Of a stretch of DNA of 24,002 nucleotides, positions 5,706 through 11,764 are shown one piece after another (the stretch's first letter is position 1; each line of letters starts with the position of its first letter). Source of the DNA: a virus. Below the pieces are notes generated by a model. It did not search any database and had not been told where the DNA came from. It worked only from the letters and a program-made list of their open reading frames with translations. Location: IMG/VR virus record IMGVR_UViG_3300042691_013928, positions 1-24,002 of that record; one strand, 5' to 3'. Both the position numbers and the translations under genes were made by a program.

Positions 5706-6408
5706 AGTAGACGTTCTCCTTTTTCAGAATTGTTTCCTCAGTCAATGAATTCATTCTCTCGGTGTGGTATGACCTCCACAAGTGGGCGACAATGCATCCA
5801 TCAAGTGAATAGTTCGGCTCCCAGTATTTCCCTGATTCACAGTGGATGAATCCGAGCATCTCGAAATCAACCGCCTTGCAAAGACCGGGGTTTTCCTGAT
5901 GCAGCTTCCACGGGTATTGAACCGAAAACTCGTTCCAGCCGGTGCCATCAAACTCCTGCCATTTCTGAAGCCATTTCCACTGAAACTGACCGTGCATCCT
6001 TGAGAACATCACCGCATTGCACAGGCCAATTGTTCCTTCTCCGCAGAACTCGCGGCCAATGACAGCATCATGCTCAAGCCATTCCTTAGGGAAAGGAGCC
6101 AGCGTAATCGTGTCCGTATCGGCGTAAACGCCACCCATCGCATACAGAACCGTATGGCGAATCAGATCAGCGCGATGCTGGTGCCGCGAAATAAACTTCC
6201 CATTCCATGTCGTGAAGTTGTCCACCGGCATGATGCGAACTGGAACCTTGGCCTTCAGCTTTTCCCACTGCTCTCCGGTAGGTTCGTTCGGACACCACAA
6301 GAATACGTTCCAGTCAGGATTGTTCATCCATGCCGAAGCGATTGCGATTCTGTCGCAGATGTGGAAGCCGTCGTCGTGAAGACCGTGAACGAAGTGTATG
6401 TTTTTCAT
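5680..6408 (-). CDS. Glycosyltransferase with DXD motif, GT32 (Gly_transf_sug / OCH1-like)
   Basis: The 242-residue product has the hallmark of sugar transferases with a DXD motif: RADLIRHTVLYAMGGVYADT (79-98), with Asp97-Thr98-Asp99 as the DXD that binds metal and nucleotide sugar. The start KNIHFVHGL (2-10) is like the 'IPKiIHqiW' opening of the family. GLCNAVMFSRMHG (128-140) and HLWRS (209-213) correspond to later conserved acceptor and active-site regions. GT32 members include alpha-mannosyl- and galactosyltransferases. ATG at 6408 overlaps the portal stop (ATGA 6405-6408), so the cassette is translationally coupled to portal production. There is no transmembrane segment, so it should act in the cytosol. 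It is the first gene of the five-gene glycan-type cassette. Donor and acceptor are not known. Confidence 0.88.
   Translation of the reverse strand: MKNIHFVHGLHDDGFHICDRIAIASAWMNNPDWNVFLWCPNEPTGEQWEKLKAKVPVRIMPVDNFTTWNGKFISRHQHRADLIRHTVLYAMGGVYADTDTITLAPFPKEWLEHDAVIGREFCGEGTIGLCNAVMFSRMHGQFQWKWLQKWQEFDGTGWNEFSVQYPWKLHQENPGLCKAVDFEMLGFIHCESGKYWEPNYSLDGCIVAHLWRSYHTERMNSLTEETILKKENVYCEHASKYL
5716..5721 (-). promoter_or_regulatory. Ribosome binding site AAGGAG for the GTG-started methyltransferase
   Basis: On the - strand AAGGAG lies 10 bases upstream of GTG at 5705, inside the end of the glycosyltransferase gene. No ATG lies nearby in this frame. This site fixes the start and indicates active translation of the second cassette gene. 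Confidence 0.65.
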
Positions 6409-8654
6409 CCCTGACGCGCCAAGTTAGACTCGGCAGTTGCATTCGCTCGCTGAATATCAGCGGTTGTCTTCGCGTTCCGGCGAGCTAAATCTGCCATCGC
6501 CTTCTCGTTCTGACGCTGAATGTTGGCCATAACCTCGGCGTTCTGGCGAGCAATTTTTGCTTGAACCTCGGCATTCATCATCGCCGTCTTCGGATCGACG
6601 CCCTGCTGAATCGCCTGAGCCTGCTGCATTTGCGCCTGAGCTTCCTGTTGCTGCTGCAACAGCTCACCAAGCTGCTGAACGGTCTGAACAACCATCTGGA
6701 GCTGCTGCGCGTACGCCTCGACCTGAGGACGACGAGTAGGGTCGGTGGACAAGCGAGCCAGATGATCCTGGACGTGCTGACCGATGCCTTGCAGGAAGAG
6801 CATAATCTCCTGCGGATTGCCGCCCTGTTGGATAGATGCAGCCGCCTCGTTCGCCGCCGCAAGATGCGTGTCGATGTGAACGATTTGATTCTGCGTATCC
6901 GTGACGATTGCCATGTTGCCCTGGCGCAAGGACGAATGCTCCAGAACAGCCAGCGCGGTCTGATCCTGAACTCGCGAAGACTGGATCTGGGTCGGCAAAT
7001 AACGATCCACCATTTGTTGGCCAACCTGAGCGGCGATGTAGTCGCGCAAGAGACTGACTTTGCCACCCTCAGGAAGAGAGCCAAGCAGACCGAGCAAAGA
7101 TCCGAGGAGCTGCTGTTTCGCGAACTGAGAACCTTGGCCGACCGTGCGAGTCGCTTCAACGAAGTCGATATCCAGCATGGCTTGAACCGGGACACCTCGT
7201 TCGGCGCAACGACGCTGAAACTCAATCGCGTCCTTATCCGACTTGGTAATCGGGTTTAGGTTGGGATTGGAGGCGCGGCGATACCGCTCCTCAAAGAAAG
7301 AATCAAGCTGTGCGTAATACCGGCTCAACTGCGTCTTACCGATTGCTGACTGCTGTGCCACGATGGCTTGGACTTCATAGGCCGTGCGCGGGTTGCCCTG
7401 CGGCTTGTTGAGCGATTGGCGATACTGAGAGAGATTGCCTTGAAGAACATTCTCAAGGTCCGCGTTGACCGCCATAGGAGCATCCAGAACGCCAGCAATG
7501 TTTTGTTGAATGACTTCATAGTCGGGCGGGAGAATAGCATACGGTCCTTGCTGAACGACGCTCGTCTTGCTGAGCGCATTGGGGTTGAGGGGGCGGAACA
7601 GGATCTGCGTCCGGGCGAACGCGCTATCGACCATTGAGCAGCGCAGGCGATTCTTCAGCTCCATCGCCTGGAGCATCTTGATGCCCAAGCCTTTGACGCC
7701 GTGATGCTCGCCATCGCCACGGTCGTAGTACATCGGATGAATCACCTGCTCCCACTTCTTGAAGCGGCGCAACTTCCGATACATGAAGTTTTCGCTGTCA
7801 CGCTCATCGATGATGCAGTGGCTGATCTGACCATCGAATTCTTTGTAGAAGACGTGACACATCAGCACCACCTCGGAGCGAGCTGAGAAGGTGATGTCGT
7901 TCGAGCGAAGCTGGCGCTGGAAGAACTCCCAGTCGTACTGAACACCGGAGCGGTACGGTTCGGGCATTGCGGCGCGAATCCGCTGACGGACATAATCGAC
8001 ATTCCACCCAGCGGCTACCGCTGCTTTCTCGTCCTGAATCTTCTCGAACAGGTCATCAACACCCATGCGAGTGCGGACGCAGGCCACCTTCCAATCACTG
8101 ACATTCGACTTGGTTCCATCGGGAACAAGAAGATCCGTCGCCATGATGGCTTTGCAGCGCCAGTTGGTGCTGTCTTCAAAGATCAGCGGACCATCACCAA
8201 TCAAAACCATCTCGCGCTGAGAGAGCTGAACGATGTAATCGAAATCTTTGTCGAGCTTCTGAAGCCGGTCGAACTCCTCGGTGATGATCTTCGACCAATC
8301 CTCCCGCTTATCCATGTCATTGCCGTAAGCGGTGCGAATGTTTGCGTAGGTCGGAACCTCAGCAAACACATCGTAGAAGGCACCCATGGCCAACGAAAGA
8401 AACGCCTCCGACTCGCGGAAGTTGACATTGGTTCGGAACGCTTGGTTGTTACGTCGAAGCTCTGCCGGATTGTATGGCGGATTACCATCGACTAGACCGC
8501 GCAGCTTAGCCCGAGTGCTATTACGAAGCTCGTCGGCCATAATGAGCTTCTGGAAGATTTCACGCGCTGATGCCGCGTCGGCTATGCGCGTTTCTGGCGC
8601 TTTACCGTCTTCGTTGAGGGTTTCAAGCGGCAGTTGGGCTAGGTTTCCGTACAT
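6405..8654 (-). CDS. Portal protein, podovirus-type
   Basis: The 749-residue product is large for a portal and in the range of P22- and T7-like portals. It has an N-terminal wing region, then the 'FRTNVNFRESEAF' and 'SKIITEEFDRL' segments around residues 90-130. The 'EMVLIGDGPLIFED' stretch follows, then a stem/clip region and 'LPPDYEVIQQNIAGVLDAPM' around 390-410. The C-terminal 130 residues are a Gln/Ala-rich helix that includes an 11-residue repeat (701-749), suited to a long barrel through which DNA passes. Portals form the dodecameric ring at one capsid vertex and dock the terminase. It sits directly after terminase and the cysteine-rich protein, overlapping the latter by 16 bases. The order terminase, small gene, portal is standard. 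The call rests on context, length and overall pattern; I did not align it. Confidence 0.85.
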   Translation of the reverse strand: MYGNLAQLPLETLNEDGKAPETRIADAASAREIFQKLIMADELRNSTRAKLRGLVDGNPPYNPAELRRNNQAFRTNVNFRESEAFLSLAMGAFYDVFAEVPTYANIRTAYGNDMDKREDWSKIITEEFDRLQKLDKDFDYIVQLSQREMVLIGDGPLIFEDSTNWRCKAIMATDLLVPDGTKSNVSDWKVACVRTRMGVDDLFEKIQDEKAAVAAGWNVDYVRQRIRAAMPEPYRSGVQYDWEFFQRQLRSNDITFSARSEVVLMCHVFYKEFDGQISHCIIDERDSENFMYRKLRRFKKWEQVIHPMYYDRGDGEHHGVKGLGIKMLQAMELKNRLRCSMVDSAFARTQILFRPLNPNALSKTSVVQQGPYAILPPDYEVIQQNIAGVLDAPMAVNADLENVLQGNLSQYRQSLNKPQGNPRTAYEVQAIVAQQSAIGKTQLSRYYAQLDSFFEERYRRASNPNLNPITKSDKDAIEFQRRCAERGVPVQAMLDIDFVEATRTVGQGSQFAKQQLLGSLLGLLGSLPEGGKVSLLRDYIAAQVGQQMVDRYLPTQIQSSRVQDQTALAVLEHSSLRQGNMAIVTDTQNQIVHIDTHLAAANEAAASIQQGGNPQEIMLFLQGIGQHVQDHLARLSTDPTRRPQVEAYAQQLQMVVQTVQQLGELLQQQQEAQAQMQQAQAIQQGVDPKTAMMNAEVQAKIARQNAEVMANIQRQNEKAMADLARRNAKTTADIQRANATAESNLARQG
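6408..6554 (-). repeat. Hendecad (11-residue) coiled-coil repeat at the portal C-terminus
   Basis: The last 49 portal residues repeat every 11 residues: IARQNAEVMAN, IQRQNEKAMAD, LARRNAKTTAD, IQRANATAESN, then LARQG. The pattern is (I/L)-x-R-x-N plus six small or charged residues. An 11-residue period favours a straight or slightly right-handed helical bundle, which fits a portal barrel extension. It is a protein-level repeat; the DNA copies are diverged. Confidence 0.8.
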
Positions 8655-9271
8655 GGTCGTTTTTTCCAGCAGTGGGCCGGAAGGTTTTTGTTCTCTGTAG
8701 CGTCCGTAAATTTATGGAGCGTTTCAATGGGAAACCACACCATGCTTCTGATAAAGCAACCGCAAAATTCGCAGCTTTGAAGGCTTTCGTCTAGGGGCGT
8801 GCTGCCATGCTGGGAAAATGTTTTGACCGCCTCTTTTAGCACCCGAGCGTTACATCCAGTGCATCCGAGCGGCTTACGGTTGTAGATACATGTCGAGCAG
8901 ATTGACGCTCTTTGAGTCGCTTCCGCTTGGCTTACCTTGCCTCCGCCAACGGTCAGACCGTGCAAGAGGCTCATGCTGAAGCGGATTACATCGCCAATTT
9001 GGAGCGATTTACGGCCTTCTGGCTTACGGATTTCAACTTCATTGTACATACAATCAGCACCGTTACGACACGCATACTCGGTGATTAACGTGTCGAGATT
9101 TTCGGGAATTTTAATCGCATTGGCGGTGTAATGGTTACGAACGAACTCATGGAGCTGTGGCCAAGATCCACCCATGATTTCGATGCCAGTCTCAGGAACA
9201 CGGTAATGCCACCCGCCAGGGATGACCATGTGTTCGTTCAGCACTTTGTATCCGGTGACGTTACTGCTCAT
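8639..9271 (-). CDS. Cysteine-rich zinc-binding-like protein between terminase and portal
   Basis: The 210-residue product has eleven cysteines. Most are arranged as zinc-type pairs: Cys125/Cys128 (CSTC), Cys137/Cys140 (CTGC), Cys167/Cys170/Cys172 (CEFCGC), with Cys201 in HCW near the end. Two more are Cys68 and Cys74 in the N-half. The region ICSTCIYN ... GCTGC ... SCEFCGC ... MVWFP ... LPAHCW is a pattern I have seen in phage proteins beside terminase genes, with no established function. The N-terminal ~115 residues look globular. It overlaps terminase by ATGA (9268-9271) and portal by 16 bases. The position is where a small terminase or packaging accessory factor might be, so a DNA- or protein-binding packaging role is possible. 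This is inference only. Confidence 0.75.
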   Translation of the reverse strand: MSSNVTGYKVLNEHMVIPGGWHYRVPETGIEIMGGSWPQLHEFVRNHYTANAIKIPENLDTLITEYACRNGADCMYNEVEIRKPEGRKSLQIGDVIRFSMSLLHGLTVGGGKVSQAEATQRASICSTCIYNRKPLGCTGCNARVLKEAVKTFSQHGSTPLDESLQSCEFCGCFIRSMVWFPIETLHKFTDATENKNLPAHCWKKRPCTET

Positions 9272-10944
9272 AAGTCGTCGTGATAAATTGAATCAGCATC
9301 TCGAACGAGCTTTTCCCAGACCTTATCCATTCTGCTTGCTCGCGGTTCAAATGCGGCGGTTTTGCGGACTAGATCAAGCAAGACTACAGCAGCGTCGGCC
9401 AAGTCGGGCGATTTTCCGGTTCGTTGCTTCATCACGGTCTTCGATTCGACCGATATCTTACGCTTGGAATCGTCGAACATTCGACCGCAGAACTCCTGCA
9501 ACGTCTCGATGTCCATACCACCAACACGCTCCTCGACGACCCATTTTCGCATCGAGAACCAGAGTTCTGTCACCTTGCGGTCGTATGCTTCATTGCATGG
9601 CCTACTGTCCTCGTCGCTGACCGGGATGGTTGACGGAGAACCACCAAATTCAACGCGATGAACCACACCCCATTCGCGAGTCAAAATGTCGGCCAAGCCC
9701 CCGCCCTCACCGCTCGAATCCAGAGCGAATTTGTCCGGTGCAACGCCACGCTTAGCGCATTCCTCTTTGACTCGATTGGCTATTTGGTAATGCACCGGCT
9801 CGGTCAGCGCGGCATTCGGTGAGATTTGAACTACATCGCCAAAGAGTACACTCGCCTTGTCGTTTGCGGTGCCAATCTTGGCAAAGCGTAGAACGCATCT
9901 ATCGCCACCAAATCCCGGATCAAGTCCGGCAACAATTTGGACATTGGTCGTAAACACCAAGTTTCTTGTAGGTGTGTGCGTCTCAATCAGTGATTCGGAC
10001 AACACTGTCTTGACCATGCCGTCAGGACTCCAGAATCCGCGTGTGTACTTCCAGAATGTGGGGCTTTGCTCGCCCTCATGGCGCATAGCCGACAAAACCT
10101 GATCGTGCGTGATGAGGTATGGGTACTTTGTTCGCCCTTCGCTGATATTGGGCGATTTCATGCCGTCGAACCGTCGGCACATCCCGCGTTCGGTCAGCCA
10201 ATGCTGATCCTCAATCGTGACACTGCGCCAACCCTTTGCCGGTGTGCAGAAGCGTCCGTGCGGATCGTACTTCGAAGCAGGGTTTCCGATGACTAGCATC
10301 TTGAACTCACGGCAACCCTTGGAGAGGTTTGTACAAGCCTCGAACGCTGCCTCGGGGGTGTCCGTAGCTTCGTCAATGATGACCATCACCCGCTCGGCGT
10401 GAATACCTTGGATGTTGGCCACTGCCTTCGAGGTGTTACCTTCGGCGACGGCGATAGCGGAAATGGAATGGCGGTCGTCACCTTTGACAGCCTGTAAGGC
10501 CATTTTGGAATCGACCATGTTGCCTGGAAACCCGCGAGACTTACGAACCAAATCCTGAAGATTGGCCCACATACGCTTGCGGATCATCTTCGCGGTCGTC
10601 GATGTCAGGACAACCGTTGACTTGGAAGGATTGGCCAGCCACCAAACGGTAGCAAAAAGCGTTGCTCCAAAGGTCTTGCCGCTCGCGCCGCATCCCGCCC
10701 ATCCAACGTAGTCGTGTTCGCAGAGGCTTTCGACTTGAGCTTCCAGCCACGGGTTCCAGCTCATCTTCGGCCAGAGCATTTTGGTGGCGTTAACAAAATG
10801 GTCGAAGGTGCCTAGCCCACCCTCATTAGGCTGGAGCCGGTTTCGGAATGCGTAAAGCTCAAGCTCAAGATCGGGTATCTTGACGGGTGAACGAATTCCG
10901 TACTTGTGCTGAATTAGTGGATGCTCAGTGGTTTGATCTGCCAT
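9268..10944 (-). CDS. terL: Terminase large subunit (DNA packaging ATPase/nuclease)
   Basis: The 558-residue product has Walker A GCGASGKT (84-91), Walker B VMVIIDEAT (186-194) with Asp191 and catalytic Glu192, and a likely coupling motif around VIGNPAS (218-224). The C-terminal RNase H-like nuclease has AGLDPGFGGD (Asp342), ALDSSGEGGG (Asp409) and SPDLADAAVV (Asp514/Asp517). The length is typical. TerL drives DNA into the prohead through the portal and cuts the concatemer. It is the first gene of the - strand head operon, with AAGG at 10950-10953 five bases before ATG 10944. A 47-base gap separates it from the divergent + strand operon. No small terminase is recognised in the window. The subfamily, and so the packaging mode, cannot be set without alignment. 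Confidence 0.96.
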   Translation of the reverse strand: MADQTTEHPLIQHKYGIRSPVKIPDLELELYAFRNRLQPNEGGLGTFDHFVNATKMLWPKMSWNPWLEAQVESLCEHDYVGWAGCGASGKTFGATLFATVWWLANPSKSTVVLTSTTAKMIRKRMWANLQDLVRKSRGFPGNMVDSKMALQAVKGDDRHSISAIAVAEGNTSKAVANIQGIHAERVMVIIDEATDTPEAAFEACTNLSKGCREFKMLVIGNPASKYDPHGRFCTPAKGWRSVTIEDQHWLTERGMCRRFDGMKSPNISEGRTKYPYLITHDQVLSAMRHEGEQSPTFWKYTRGFWSPDGMVKTVLSESLIETHTPTRNLVFTTNVQIVAGLDPGFGGDRCVLRFAKIGTANDKASVLFGDVVQISPNAALTEPVHYQIANRVKEECAKRGVAPDKFALDSSGEGGGLADILTREWGVVHRVEFGGSPSTIPVSDEDSRPCNEAYDRKVTELWFSMRKWVVEERVGGMDIETLQEFCGRMFDDSKRKISVESKTVMKQRTGKSPDLADAAVVLLDLVRKTAAFEPRASRMDKVWEKLVRDADSIYHDDL

Positions 10945-10991
10945 TTTGACCTTGCGTTAAAGATTCGTGGATTCAGAGTTTTAGGAAGGTT
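10945..10991. promoter_or_regulatory. Divergent intergenic gap with ribosome binding sites for both operons
   Basis: The two late operons diverge across only 47 bases. On the - strand AAGG (10950-10953) serves terminase. On the + strand AGGAAGG (10983-10989) precedes ATG 10992. Any promoters must lie here or inside the flanking coding sequences. TTGACC at 10946-10951 resembles a -35 box, but no fitting -10 box follows at 16-18 bases. A phage-specific promoter or transcription from within the neighbouring genes is therefore likely. Confidence 0.55.
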
Positions 10992-11414
10992 ATGCCTTCG
11001 CAACCATACTTCGGTTCATCCTGCTCGTCACCATGTGTGACGACTACCGAATGCCAGCCTTCAGGTGATGATTGCGCGGTCATCGGCATAATGACCATCA
11101 AAATTGGGGAGCAGTTTTCCGTTTCGCTCTTTGTTCCGGCGAATCCCCCGATTTCGTGGGCTGGCATTGTTGGGTACTCTCAGATCAGGGATGCGTCAGG
11201 CGTTCTCCTCTACGATTTTGGAACGGTGGCTGGAACCGTTGATGGCAGCGGGAATGCGACAATCAACTTCATTGCGCCTGGAGCGTCCACCGCAATCTGG
11301 CCTGCTGGAACGTACTACGTTGATTTTTCGTTCGAGGTTGTCGGAACTTTTGGACCAAAAACCACCGGAACTTACAAGCTTATCGTCTGTGACGGAATCA
11401 CAGTCCCACCATGA
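10992..11414 (+). CDS. Beta-rich, Ig-like small structural protein (140 aa), unknown
   Basis: The start at ATG 10992 is supported by AGGAAGG just upstream. The 140-residue product has a Cys-rich opening (Cys11, Cys15, Cys21, Cys28) and then alternating beta-type segments. The latter part (SGNATINFIAPGASTAIWPAG, TYYVDFSFEV, TGTYKLIVCDG) has the look of an immunoglobulin-like or baseplate-type BppU-like domain. Such domains hold fibres to virions. It is the first gene of the tail/fibre operon and overlaps the next gene by ATGA. A fibre-anchor or decoration role is plausible. I recognise no specific family. The Ig-like description is based on the strand pattern only. Confidence 0.75.
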   Translation: MPSQPYFGSSCSSPCVTTTECQPSGDDCAVIGIMTIKIGEQFSVSLFVPANPPISWAGIVGYSQIRDASGVLLYDFGTVAGTVDGSGNATINFIAPGASTAIWPAGTYYVDFSFEVVGTFGPKTTGTYKLIVCDGITVPP

Positions 11415-11761
11415 GCAGTTACGACATCTCCATTCAATTTGAAGGAACTGGAGTCGTTTCAACGATTTCTGAGAACGAGCTGGATTACACGCTTAACGTC
11501 GTAAACGTCATTTACACGGCTCCGACTGTTACGAGCGTTGGTGTTTCTGGCGGAGCAACCGGACTCACCGTTTCGAATTCTCCAATCACCACAAGCGGTG
11601 TGATGACGATTGGTGGAACTCTTGCGGTTGCAAGCGGTGGAACTGGGGCAATTACGGCTGATTCTGCGCGGTCAAATCTTACTGCCCAGAAAACCATTAC
11701 GAGCGGAACCGCATCGCCATCTGGCGGATCTGACGGCGACATCTACCTTCAATACATCTAA
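11411..11761 (+). CDS. Short fibre-type repeat protein (116 aa)
   Basis: ATG at 11411 overlaps the previous stop (ATGA). The N-half is beta-like (DISIQFEGTGVVSTISE). Residues 44-93 carry the phage tail-fibre signatures GGATGLTVSNSPITTSGVMT and GTLAVASGGTGAITADSARS, followed by NL. The 'ASGGTGA.T...AR.NL' element is very common in trimeric phage fibre shafts. It ends SGGSDGDIYLQYI, a common end of short fibre modules. The length is too small for a full fibre, so it may be a fibre fragment, a connector, or a chaperone-like companion to the next gene, which starts three bases after this stop. The frame is convincing; the exact role is inferred. Confidence 0.75.
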   Translation: MSSYDISIQFEGTGVVSTISENELDYTLNVVNVIYTAPTVTSVGVSGGATGLTVSNSPITTSGVMTIGGTLAVASGGTGAITADSARSNLTAQKTITSGTASPSGGSDGDIYLQYI

Positions 11762-11764
11762 TTT

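Noticed and set aside
6561-7259. 232-aa open frame on the + strand
   Set aside because: It lies antisense to the portal coding sequence and its Leu/Arg-rich product mirrors the portal's Gln/Ala codons. It is a shadow frame.
10946-10974. TTGACC as a -35 promoter element for the + strand operon
   Set aside because: No TATAAT-like sequence lies 16-18 bases downstream; the position holds GGATTC.
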